From: Erysipelotrichaceae bacterium | GTDB lineage: Bacteria > Bacillota_I > Bacilli_A > Erysipelotrichales > Erysipelotrichaceae | DNA: 7,646 nucleotides | NCBI GenBank assembly: GCA_024681275.1 | Contig: JAILBD010000163.1 | Location: forward strand, 1 to 7,646 | Direction: 5' to 3' | Shown here: positions 1-6,504 of the stretch, one piece after another | Numbering within the stretch: the stretch's first letter is position 1 | Layout: each line of letters opens with the position of its first letter | Program-made: the position numbers and the translations under genes | Notes under the pieces: generated by a model | Told to the model about the DNA's origin: nothing | Databases searched by the model: none | The model's input: the letters and a program-made list of their open reading frames with translations, nothing else

Positions 1-135
1 ATCAAAGTCATCCCGTCTCTTCTCTCCTCCCTGAGCGATACCTACAACATGGACATCGCCGTCATGGACATCATCAGGACCCTCTGGTCCGAGATCAGGG
101 AACTCAAAGACTGGAAGATCGAGCTCGTCAGATAA
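1..135 (+). CDS. C-terminal end of an unidentified protein (5' part outside window)
   Basis: The plus strand is open from the first base in frame 1 and stops with TAA at 133-135, giving the last 44 residues of a protein that begins left of the window. The tail contains a helical-looking, charged segment (MDIIRTLWSEIRELKDWK) and ends in KIELVR. I do not recognise the family and assign no function. Support that it is a real gene end: codon choice (many ATC, CTC, GTC, GAC) is like the other genes here, and a hairpin plus T-run follows 35 nt after the stop in the same orientation. The gene converges with ruvX. The complementary strand is also open across this stretch, but no terminator or start supports it as coding. 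Confidence 0.6.
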   Translation: MKVIPSLLSSLSDTYNMDIAVMDIIRTLWSEIRELKDWKIELVR

Positions 136-170
136 ACAAAAGTTCCGGAAACAATCAAATATCCATTTTA

Positions 171-199
171 AAAGAGGATCATCGATCCTCTTTGTTTTT
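171..199 (+). terminator. Intrinsic terminator of the left-edge gene, inside the 3' end of ruvX
   Basis: AAAGAGGATC (171-180), a 3-nt loop (ATC) and GATCCTCTTT (184-193) form a perfect 10-bp stem, followed by G and five T (195-199). On the plus strand this is a good Rho-independent terminator for the gene ending at 135. The downstream arm and T-run are also the antisense of the last codons of ruvX, whose stop codon (179-181) lies in the hairpin. On the minus strand the stem is followed by only a short T-run before A-rich sequence, so termination of the ruvX transcript here would be weaker. Confidence 0.8.
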
Positions 200-601
200 A
201 TCCAGATAATACTGCAGGATCCTGACCGCGGCCTGCTGGTCGATGATCTTCTTTCTCTTTTTGCGGGAAACGTTGGCCTTGATCAGGAATTCCTCGGAAT
301 CCTTGGTCGTGCTCCTTTCATCCTGCAGGACGACCCTGATGCCGGATTCCTGTTCCAGGATCTCGGCAACCTCCCTTGAAAGGGCGGCTCTTGGCCCTTC
401 ATCATCGTTTTCCAGCAGCGGATAACCCATCACCACCAGATCAGGCTTTTCTTCCTTGAACAGTTCCAGCAGCTTGTCGATCGCATCATCATAGTCGTCT
501 CTTCTGAAACGCATGGTCCTGACAGGCTGTGCCAGTCGTCCGGTCTCTGACCTTGCGATCCCGCAGGTCACCGATCCCAGATCCAGTCCCAGATACCTCA
601 T
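179..601 (-). CDS. ruvX: RuvX/YqgF-family putative Holliday junction resolvase
   Basis: A 140-residue cytoplasmic protein of the RuvX/YqgF family, which has an RNase H-like fold and is annotated as a putative pre-16S rRNA nuclease or Holliday junction resolvase. Length is typical of the family. Visible motifs: GLDLGSVTCGIA at 5-16 with the first acidic residue D7; VVMGYPL at 56-62, matching the family's GxP strand; DERSTT at 94-99 with E95; and IDQQAAVRILQYYL at 120-133 with D121. D7, E95 and D121 sit where the metal-binding acidic residues are expected. The ATG at 601 is 2 nt after the stop of the Cache-MscS gene (TGATCATG), so translation is probably coupled; an AGGATCGG stretch before that stop may serve as ribosome binding site. 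In Bacillus-type genomes this gene usually sits with alaS, ireB (yrzL) and yrzB; none is visible here. Whether the true substrate is rRNA or DNA cannot be read from sequence. Confidence 0.93.
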   Translation of the reverse strand: MRYLGLDLGSVTCGIARSETGRLAQPVRTMRFRRDDYDDAIDKLLELFKEEKPDLVVMGYPLLENDDEGPRAALSREVAEILEQESGIRVVLQDERSTTKDSEEFLIKANVSRKKRKKIIDQQAAVRILQYYLDKNKEDR

Positions 602-603
602 GA

Positions 604-3366
604 TCAGCCGATCCTGATACCGTGCTTGTCAAAGAGGGCCTTGATCTCTCTGTTGACAAGCGTCCTGACTTCAAACTTGTAGGCTTCCAGACATTCGGTA
701 CGGATGCACAGGACCATGCTGCTGCCCTTGATCTCATCGACACCGCCATAGGCAGGGCCGCTGATGATGTAATCGACTTTATCTTTGATCTTCGGCAGTT
801 CCTTGTTGAGGATCTCCTCGATCTCTTCCAGATTGCAGTTGAACGGAAGGGTCAGAAGGACGTCGACATTGGAGTTCCTTCTGGTCTTGTTGACGACATT
901 CGAAAGATTCCGGTTGTTGACGGACTTGACATCCTGGTAAGAGTTCATGATCTTGGTCGTACGGATGCCGATCTCCAGGACTCTGCCCTTGTAGCCGTTG
1001 ATCTCGATGATGTCACCGACCTGGAACTCATGTTCAAAGATGATGAAGATACCGCTCAGGATATCGGTGATGAGGTCTCTTGCCCCGAGACCTACGATCA
1101 GCGTCAGCAGACCGGCTGATGCCAGCAGGGACCTCGAATCGAAGCCGAAGAAGGACAGGCATAGGTAGATCATCGCGATCGCGCAGATGTAATGCATGAA
1201 GCTTCTCAGAAGTCTGACCATCGTCTCGGATTTCGGATTGACCAGACGGATCACTTCGTTGCTCGTCCAGTCAAAGACATTGACGATGAATAGATACTCA
1301 AAGATGATGATCAGCGATTCGGTCAGGGCAAAGACATTGAAGCCCTTCTCCCACTTGTTGGAAACGATGAAACCGAAGATCGTATCCTCCGTATAGATGA
1401 CGTTTCTGAACGGCAGTATGATCAGGAAGATCACCGCAAAGAAACCGACGATGTAGCGCACGATGACCGAAGTCTTCTCTTCCGGGGTCTTGTTGTTCCA
1501 TTCGATACGCCTCTTCATCATCCTGGTGACGATGTTCTGCGTCGTTTTGACCTGGCCCTCGGCATTGGTCACTTCGACATAGAGATCTTCCGTGATCTCA
1601 CGGAGATCTTCGACATCATGGAAATACATGTAGATCGAATACAGCATCATGTTGAACATGCACAGCAGCTGGGTCACGACCGTCATCCTGCTGCGGCCCG
1701 AGAACAGACTTTCGGAGTTCTCAGCGACATAGATGTACTGACCATCGATATCAACGGAATTGGCATAGTATCTGACTCCGTCCACGTTGATATATCCGAA
1801 GAAGCGGTTCTTGAGCTGATCCTCCTGCAGACCCAGGTCGACAGCTTTGACCTCTTCAAAATCGCCCATGCTGGCAAAAGTGACGACGCCCGTCTTTGAA
1901 TCGACGGCGATGATCTCATCGCCTGTGCCGGCAATGGAATTGGATAAGATGGTCTTCAGCGAAGCCTCCTCCAGCAGGGTATCCAGCTTCAATGTCGAGA
2001 TCGCTATCTGCAGGAAACCGTTGCTTTCACCTTCTTCGTCGGTCATGAGCACACCGATGAACTGATGGTAATCGCCCGTCAGATCATCCGGCATCGCCTC
2101 CTGTACCACATAAGGGATGCCGTGTTTCAGAACATTGAAAGCGTAAGACTGCGATTCCGGATCGTCCGAAATGACGAATCCCTTGATTCCGGAATCCGAC
2201 AGAGTCTCAACGCCGTTTTCATCAAACAACATGATATATTCCAGATCGAAGATCTTCGACAGCTTCCTGAGTTCTTCCTTGGTCTGCAGTTCAGGATGCG
2301 TCGAAAGGATGCGGGAAATGATCTGCGCCTTGACCAGATGGGAATCGTTATACAGTTTGGTCAGCTCTTCAATGCTGTGCTTGCCTTCCTCCACATTCGC
2401 CTTTATCTCGGCGATCTCATTGTCTTTGGCGATGGAGTACATCGACAAAGAGAAAAGGGTCTGAATGTAGTAGGTCACCGCACCGATCGACATGAGACCG
2501 AGAAGTGAAAAGACGATCATCTTTCTGCCGGCTACCGTATGCCATATCATACCGGAACGGCCAGCCCTCTTCTCTTCCTGTTTCGCAAAATAAGTGTAGA
2601 GGAAGATGATGGTGAAGATGATGCAGATGACCATGAACAGGACACCGACCGCCATATGGGAATTGGCCGTCATGGCTGCCGAAGCGACACCACAGGTGAT
2701 CTTGATCTCCAGCTCTTCGTTGGTCACTGTGGACGTGTAATAGTTCCTTTTCGCCACCCGCATCCACTTTGCGTCTTTCTCGACCAGATCATCCAAAGCG
2801 ACACCCAGAACAGAGATGTTCTGTCCGATGTACTCCTCCTGAGGATAGTAGACGATCTGTCCGGATCTGGAAGTGACGATGAAGAAAAGGTCCTCCAGAT
2901 TCACCAGACGCTGCAGGATCCTGTTTTCCGTGTAGATGTTGTTCAGGATCTCATTGAGAACGCTCACGTTCTGTTTGATCGTGACTGATCTTCCTGAAGC
3001 TGAGTAGGTCTGGAAGTAGGTATAATCCTTTTCTCTCTTGGGTATCTCATCGATGTAGATGCCGTCGACCTGCCAGATCTTCTTCAGTCCGGGGATATCG
3101 ACATCCTCTTCGTGATCGATCAGATACGCCAGTGACTCCACCTTTGCCTTCAGAGACATGTTGTAGAGATCCGTGACCTCTCTGGTCTCCTCATAGGATT
3201 TGGAAAAAGTTGCCGTGATCGATTCCAGACGCTGCGCAAGATTTTTCTTCTGCGCTTCTTCGGTGATCCGCGTCTCCAATACAAAAAGGGTCACACCGAT
3301 CAGAAGCAGGACCATCAGATCCAGCAGAAAGATCCTGAATAAAGATACTTTTTTCTTGTTCTTCAT
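604..3366 (-). CDS. Large membrane protein: two extracytoplasmic Cache-like sensor regions plus C-terminal MscS channel
   Basis: With the start chosen here the protein has 920 residues (numbered from MKNKKK). Predicted order: TM1 (about 10-30); first extracytoplasmic region (31-238) ending in a Cache-like FFIVTSRSGQIVYYP strand pair and EYIGQNI; TM2 (239-260); short basic cytosolic loop; TM3 (283-303); second extracytoplasmic region (305-560) with Cache-like repeats around YIMLFDENG (377-385) and DEIIAVDSKTG (483-493); TM4 (561-582); a charged cytosolic segment; TM5 (633-652), TM6 (678-698) and TM7 (723-741). An MscS pore helix follows at about 744-777 (LLTLIVGLGARDLITDILSG), then the beta domain from FQVGDIIEINGYKGRV and a C-terminal alpha/beta domain ending in FDKHGIRIG. 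MscS proteins release solutes on membrane tension; the Cache-like regions suggest ligand input, which is inference. An ATG at 3381 would add five residues but lacks a Shine-Dalgarno site, while GGGAAGTG at 3372-3379 sits well before the ATG at 3366. ruvX follows at 2 nt. Confidence 0.85.
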   Translation of the reverse strand: MKNKKKVSLFRIFLLDLMVLLLIGVTLFVLETRITEEAQKKNLAQRLESITATFSKSYEETREVTDLYNMSLKAKVESLAYLIDHEEDVDIPGLKKIWQVDGIYIDEIPKREKDYTYFQTYSASGRSVTIKQNVSVLNEILNNIYTENRILQRLVNLEDLFFIVTSRSGQIVYYPQEEYIGQNISVLGVALDDLVEKDAKWMRVAKRNYYTSTVTNEELEIKITCGVASAAMTANSHMAVGVLFMVICIIFTIIFLYTYFAKQEEKRAGRSGMIWHTVAGRKMIVFSLLGLMSIGAVTYYIQTLFSLSMYSIAKDNEIAEIKANVEEGKHSIEELTKLYNDSHLVKAQIISRILSTHPELQTKEELRKLSKIFDLEYIMLFDENGVETLSDSGIKGFVISDDPESQSYAFNVLKHGIPYVVQEAMPDDLTGDYHQFIGVLMTDEEGESNGFLQIAISTLKLDTLLEEASLKTILSNSIAGTGDEIIAVDSKTGVVTFASMGDFEEVKAVDLGLQEDQLKNRFFGYINVDGVRYYANSVDIDGQYIYVAENSESLFSGRSRMTVVTQLLCMFNMMLYSIYMYFHDVEDLREITEDLYVEVTNAEGQVKTTQNIVTRMMKRRIEWNNKTPEEKTSVIVRYIVGFFAVIFLIILPFRNVIYTEDTIFGFIVSNKWEKGFNVFALTESLIIIFEYLFIVNVFDWTSNEVIRLVNPKSETMVRLLRSFMHYICAIAMIYLCLSFFGFDSRSLLASAGLLTLIVGLGARDLITDILSGIFIIFEHEFQVGDIIEINGYKGRVLEIGIRTTKIMNSYQDVKSVNNRNLSNVVNKTRRNSNVDVLLTLPFNCNLEEIEEILNKELPKIKDKVDYIISGPAYGGVDEIKGSSMVLCIRTECLEAYKFEVRTLVNREIKALFDKHGIRIG

Positions 3367-3371
3367 ATGTT

Positions 3372-3379
3372 CACTTCCC
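3372..3379 (-). promoter_or_regulatory. Ribosome binding site that decides the start of the Cache-MscS gene
   Basis: Read on the minus strand this is GGGAAGTG. Its GGAAG core lies 7 nt before the ATG at 3364-3366. The alternative in-frame ATG at 3379-3381 overlaps this site and is preceded by ATACGACTTT, which has no G-rich motif. The site therefore favours the shorter protein beginning MKNKKK, whose basic residues directly precede the first membrane helix. Confidence 0.65.
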
Positions 3380-3407
3380 ATAAAGTCGTATCCATAGCTA
3401 TATCAAT

Positions 3408-3437
3408 ATGATAACAAAAAAGGACCTTGAACTTCAG
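3408..3437 (-). promoter_or_regulatory. Possible weak promoter of the Cache-MscS/ruvX unit
   Basis: The minus strand reads CTGAAG (3437-3432), 18 nt, then TATCAT (3413-3408), a five-of-six match to the -10 consensus but only three of six for -35. A promoter is expected in the 3367-3468 gap because the gene upstream is closed by a terminator at 3469-3488. The gap is A/T-rich, with a run of six T (3416-3421) between the two boxes. Other placements are possible, so this is only a candidate. Confidence 0.25.
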
Positions 3438-3468
3438 TAAAACATGACGTTCGCAACATGAGCACATT

Positions 3469-3488
3469 AAAAACAGCCCGCAGGCTGT
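3469..3488 (-). terminator. Intrinsic terminator after the STAS-HAD gene
   Basis: On the minus strand ACAGCC (3488-3483), loop TGCG and GGCTGT (3478-3473) form a 6-bp stem that runs into TTTT (3472-3469). It begins at the stop codon (3490-3488) of the STAS-HAD gene, so it should end that transcript and separate it from the Cache-MscS gene downstream. Confidence 0.75.
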
Positions 3489-4573
3489 CAGATGAGTCCG
3501 AAATGCTTCAGGGCCTTTTCGATGCCATCGTCATCGATATCGGCCGTGACGTAGTCGGCGCCTTTTTTCAGCAGATCACAGGCATTGCCCATGGCAACAC
3601 CGGTACCTGTAAACTTCAGCATCGTCAGGTCGTTCTCCCCATCGCCGAAAGCCATCGTCTGTGAACGGGACAGCTCTTCCTTATCCAGGAACTTCTGTAT
3701 ACCGGCAGCCTTGCCACCGGTCTTGGCGATGATATCCAGGCCCGTATCGTTCCAGCTGGTGATCACGCAGTTGTCCAGCATGTCATCCAGTTTCTGACGG
3801 ATATTGTCATTGACGAAAGCCAGACACTGGTAGATCTTTTCCCCGTTGTACTCGCCGATATCCGGTATCGTCCCATGAGTGGATTCCTGTGTTTTGATGA
3901 CCGTATCATCGACATAGTTGATGTAACGTTTTTCCTCGCCGATCAGAACGAACGGGATCTTGCCTGCTTTGAAGATGGACACCAGGACCTCCACTTCACC
4001 CGCATCGATCTCGTTTCCGGCAAACATCTTCTCGTTCTCATCCAGACAGATGTTGCCATTCAGGGTCAGGTAGCCATTGAAATGGATGCCATCCAGCGGA
4101 AGCTTCTTCATCTCGTTGATGTCCCTGCCTGTCGCAACGACGACCTTGATGCCGTTATCCTGCAGCTGCTTCAGAGACCTGATCGTGCTCTCCGGGACCT
4201 TGCCGGTCCTGTGAGAAAGGAGCGTGCCATCGATATCGAAGAAGATGACCTTGATATCTTTGCTGTCGGTCTCGCTATTCTTTATATGGAAGATCGAGGT
4301 GAAACCCGTCATCTCAAAGACGTCGTAGATCGTCGGATTGACATTGGTGATCGAGAAACCGCCCTTGTCTCCCAGTTCTTTCTTCGCAGCCAAAAAGACG
4401 CGCAGACCGGAAGAAGAGATATAGTCACATTCTTTCAGATCGATGATCAGATTGTGCTGGATGTCCAGGCTCTGTAAGAGCGTCTCTTCGAACTCTTCGG
4501 CAGAATTGGTATCGATGCGTCCGTATGGGACCAGAGTGATCAGATCATCTTCTTTCAAAACATCTATCTTCAT
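3488..4573 (-). CDS. STAS domain fused to a Cof-type HAD-IIB phosphatase
   Basis: A 361-residue soluble protein with two parts. Residues 1-98 form a STAS domain of the anti-sigma-factor-antagonist type (SpoIIAA/RsbV-like): NLIIDLKECDYISSSGLRV at 41-59 matches the conserved strand and loop, and S55, just before Gly-Leu, aligns with the serine of SpoIIAA that is phosphorylated by its partner kinase. After a short polar linker (99-106), residues 107-361 form a HAD hydrolase of the Cof/IIB class: motif I FFDIDGTLL (D113 nucleophile, D115), motif II VVATGRD (T148), K288 in TGGKAAG, and motif IV FGDGENDLTML (D311, D315), with a cap between motifs II and III. All catalytic residues are present. HAD-IIB enzymes usually act on sugar phosphates or similar small molecules; the substrate here is unknown. 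The ATG at 4573 has AAGGA 6 nt upstream. The MATE-HATPase gene lies 59 nt upstream with no terminator between, so the two are probably co-transcribed. The fusion is intact, with no frameshift. Confidence 0.9.
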   Translation of the reverse strand: MKIDVLKEDDLITLVPYGRIDTNSAEEFEETLLQSLDIQHNLIIDLKECDYISSSGLRVFLAAKKELGDKGGFSITNVNPTIYDVFEMTGFTSIFHIKNSETDSKDIKVIFFDIDGTLLSHRTGKVPESTIRSLKQLQDNGIKVVVATGRDINEMKKLPLDGIHFNGYLTLNGNICLDENEKMFAGNEIDAGEVEVLVSIFKAGKIPFVLIGEEKRYINYVDDTVIKTQESTHGTIPDIGEYNGEKIYQCLAFVNDNIRQKLDDMLDNCVITSWNDTGLDIIAKTGGKAAGIQKFLDKEELSRSQTMAFGDGENDLTMLKFTGTGVAMGNACDLLKKGADYVTADIDDDGIEKALKHFGLI

Positions 4574-4579
4574 ATGTGT

Positions 4580-4584
4580 TCCTT
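4580..4584 (-). promoter_or_regulatory. Ribosome binding site of the STAS-HAD gene
   Basis: The minus strand reads AAAAAAAGGA before the start codon. The AAGGA core is 6 nt from the ATG at 4571-4573, supporting that start and therefore the full STAS domain. Confidence 0.65.
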
Positions 4585-4602
4585 TTTTTAATCCTTAAGT
4601 CC

Positions 4603-4608
4603 ATTATA
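4603..4608 (-). promoter_or_regulatory. Candidate -10 element before the STAS-HAD gene
   Basis: An exact TATAAT lies on the minus strand 29 nt before the STAS-HAD start codon, in the 59-nt gap after the MATE-HATPase gene. The sequence 16-18 nt upstream (ATATAA region) does not resemble TTGACA, and there is no extended TGn motif. It may be a weak internal promoter allowing separate expression of STAS-HAD, or chance in an A/T-rich gap. Confidence 0.35.
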
Positions 4609-4632
4609 CCTTGTCTCTTATGCGCTTATATA

Positions 4633-6402
4633 TCAGACCCTGATCGTCAGGACATTGAGACCCAGGATGTTCTGGTAATCGATATCATGCATGATCTTGT
4701 AGATCATGCGGACACCGATGTTCTTCGTCGGATCGGAAGGATCCGTGATCTCGCTTCTCGTTTTCGGATCGAAAGGAACACAGTCATCCTTGATGCGAAG
4801 CAGGACGGAGTCATCCTTGTATGTGACCCGGATATCGATGTTGTGCTCTTTGTTGTCCTTGACGAAGCCGTGATCGATGACATTTCCGGCCATCTCCTCT
4901 GTAGCCAGACCCGCCAGATAGGAACGCTTTTCATCGATGCCTTTCTGCCGGCAGAACTCCTGCACACTTCTGGATACCGAAACGACATCCTCCATGCTGG
5001 AAACGCTGATGTCGATCCTGTTGTCTTCGTCAACGCCGAGATCCTTCGGGATGGCCAGGAGCTCTTCCATGTTGACCGGGATCTTTCTGTTCGCTATGCA
5101 CGCATGCAGGATGATGACGAAAGTGGTCACCACGCCATTGAATATGTTGGCCCAGTATACGCCATTGATGCCCATGGACGAGATCAGCAGCCACGAGAAG
5201 AGGACGACATCAAACACGCCATCCAGTATGGAAAGGAAGTTGATCAGCAGGGTCTTGCCTACAGACTGGTAGTAGCTGATAAATACCATCAGGATGATCG
5301 AAAGAGGCATGCACCAAGGCAGTATCCGCAATCCATCCGCCGACATCCTGAACACTTCAGAAGCGGCATCCCTGTAGAACAGGGAAGTCAGCGGATCGGC
5401 CATAAGGAAGATGCACAGATCCACCCCCAGCATGATCGGGATATACCTGGTGAACACGATGCGCATGATATTGCAGAGCGTTTCCCTGTCTTCCTCTCCC
5501 ACGCTGACCGTGATCAGAAGTCTCGAGACCGCCTGCATGCCGGTTGGGATGGCCCAGAACAGGCTCATGATATTGTTGGACGTCGCAAAGGCGGAGATGG
5601 CTATGCTGCCGATATAGGATTCCAGCAGGCCGTTGACGATCAGTCCACGCAGTGTCTGATAGATATAAGTCGCCGCGCCCGGGAAACCGACCTTGATGAT
5701 CTCCGGTATCCGCTTCCAGTCGATCAGCCATAAAGCGAACCTCAGCATCGACCTTTCCGACATGAAATAATCGAGCTGAATGATGAAAAGGATCCACAGA
5801 CTGATCGAATTTGCCAGAGCCAGACCCATCTCTTCTGTATGCAGGAACTGAACGAACACGAAGTTCAGGATCCCGTTCAGTATGATATATACGATACTGG
5901 AACCCAGCGAACGCTTGCTTTGAGATTCCATGGAAAGGAAGATAGGCAGCTGATAAGTGAGCACTCTCGGAATGATACCGAAAGACTGACCCAAGAGATA
6001 ACGGTCAAAGACCGGTCTCACTATCTCGTCTCTTGTAAAGAGGCTTCCGGAACCGAGAAGACCCATCACTCCAAAGACGAGCGTCAGAAGAAGCGAGACG
6101 ATAAAAGCCAGCATCAGATCCAAAGAGAAGACCTGATGAAGCTTGTTCTTCTGATTGGCACCCAGATACTTGCCGCAGATGATGGCGGAACCACCGGCGA
6201 TGATCGTCCCGACCGCACCGATCAGCATGTTGATAGGCGCAAACAGACCAACGGCGGACATCGCATCGATACCGACAAAGTTGCTGGCAAAATAGCCTGA
6301 GATGAAAGAGCTCAGCGCGCCGGTCACCGCCAGCAGGACCTGTATCGGTAATAATGAGAGCATTAGTTTCTGGATCATCTGTCTGTTTTTCTTCTTGTCC
6401 AT
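4633..6402 (-). CDS. MATE-family transporter with C-terminal RsbW/SpoIIAB-like ATP-binding domain
   Basis: A 589-residue protein. Residues 1-436 form a MATE-type transporter: two bundles of six predicted helices (about 14-214 and 235-436) with loop motifs such as GGSAIICGKYLGA (70-82) and AIPTGMQAVSRLL. MATE proteins export cationic compounds or other small molecules using Na+ or H+ gradients. Residues about 460-589 are cytosolic and resemble HATPase_c_2 domains of the anti-sigma kinases RsbW and SpoIIAB: an N-box ATEEMAGNVIDHGF (500-513) with E503 and N507, a G1-like KDDCVPFDP (538-546) and a G2-like KNIGVRMIY (560-568). The G1 glycine expected two residues after D539 is C541, so ATP binding or kinase activity is not certain. 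Ordinary MATE proteins are about 450 residues, so the extra domain is a true addition, in frame without interruption. AAAGGCGGA lies 7 nt before the ATG at 6402. The gene starts a unit with STAS-HAD downstream; the preceding gene is closed by a terminator. No convincing promoter was found in the A/T-rich 6403-6484 leader. Transport substrate unknown. Confidence 0.9.
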   Translation of the reverse strand: MDKKKNRQMIQKLMLSLLPIQVLLAVTGALSSFISGYFASNFVGIDAMSAVGLFAPINMLIGAVGTIIAGGSAIICGKYLGANQKNKLHQVFSLDLMLAFIVSLLLTLVFGVMGLLGSGSLFTRDEIVRPVFDRYLLGQSFGIIPRVLTYQLPIFLSMESQSKRSLGSSIVYIILNGILNFVFVQFLHTEEMGLALANSISLWILFIIQLDYFMSERSMLRFALWLIDWKRIPEIIKVGFPGAATYIYQTLRGLIVNGLLESYIGSIAISAFATSNNIMSLFWAIPTGMQAVSRLLITVSVGEEDRETLCNIMRIVFTRYIPIMLGVDLCIFLMADPLTSLFYRDAASEVFRMSADGLRILPWCMPLSIILMVFISYYQSVGKTLLINFLSILDGVFDVVLFSWLLISSMGINGVYWANIFNGVVTTFVIILHACIANRKIPVNMEELLAIPKDLGVDEDNRIDISVSSMEDVVSVSRSVQEFCRQKGIDEKRSYLAGLATEEMAGNVIDHGFVKDNKEHNIDIRVTYKDDSVLLRIKDDCVPFDPKTRSEITDPSDPTKNIGVRMIYKIMHDIDYQNILGLNVLTIRV

Positions 6403-6409
6403 GTGATGT

Positions 6410-6418
6410 TCCGCCTTT
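6410..6418 (-). promoter_or_regulatory. Ribosome binding site of the MATE-HATPase gene
   Basis: The minus strand reads AAAGGCGGA, ending 7 nt before the ATG at 6400-6402. It supports the chosen start with the basic N-terminus MDKKKNRQ ahead of the first helix. Confidence 0.6.
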
Positions 6419-6484
6419 TCTTCTTACTTCTATTTTAATCTATCAGCATTTGTTTTTCTTTTGTATTCTATTACGACTTGTCAG

Positions 6485-6504
6485 AAAAAGCTGCCGAAGC
6501 AGCT
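6485..6504 (-). terminator. UUCG-loop intrinsic terminator after the DUF624 gene
   Basis: On the minus strand AGCTGC (6504-6499), loop TTCG (6498-6495) and GCAGCT (6494-6489) form a perfect 6-bp stem capped by an extra-stable UUCG tetraloop, followed by four more T (6488-6485). It starts immediately after the TAG stop at 6507-6505. It should separate the ABC/DUF624 operon from the MATE-HATPase gene. Confidence 0.85.

Noticed and set aside
622..1119. Plus-strand 165-codon open frame opposite the MscS domain
   Set aside because: Entirely antisense to conserved MscS motifs, Asp-rich low-complexity composition, no protein family recognised.
3367..3381. Upstream ATG at 3381 as start of the Cache-MscS gene
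   Set aside because: No Shine-Dalgarno motif precedes it, and the good GGGAAGTG site overlaps it and points to the ATG at 3366.
3389..3468. A second terminator or riboswitch-like leader before the Cache-MscS gene
   Set aside because: AAGGTCCTT followed by T looked hairpin-like, but the palindrome is too short to leave a loop; no aptamer-like conserved pattern was seen.
3875..4477. Plus-strand 200-codon open frame opposite STAS-HAD
   Set aside because: Antisense to HAD motifs I and II and the STAS domain; highly charged with no recognisable fold.
4576..5733. Plus-strand 385-codon open frame opposite the MATE-HATPase gene
   Set aside because: It is antisense to a clear MATE-HATPase gene; its composition is rich in Asp, His, Gln and Arg as expected of a mirrored frame, and no recognisable domain is seen. 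The long openness follows from codon use.
6403..6484. Sigma-A promoter before the MATE-HATPase gene (TAGAAT at 6465-6470 or TAAAAT at 6432-6437)
   Set aside because: Neither has a -35-like hexamer at 16-18 nt, so the boxes cannot be told from chance in an A/T-rich leader.
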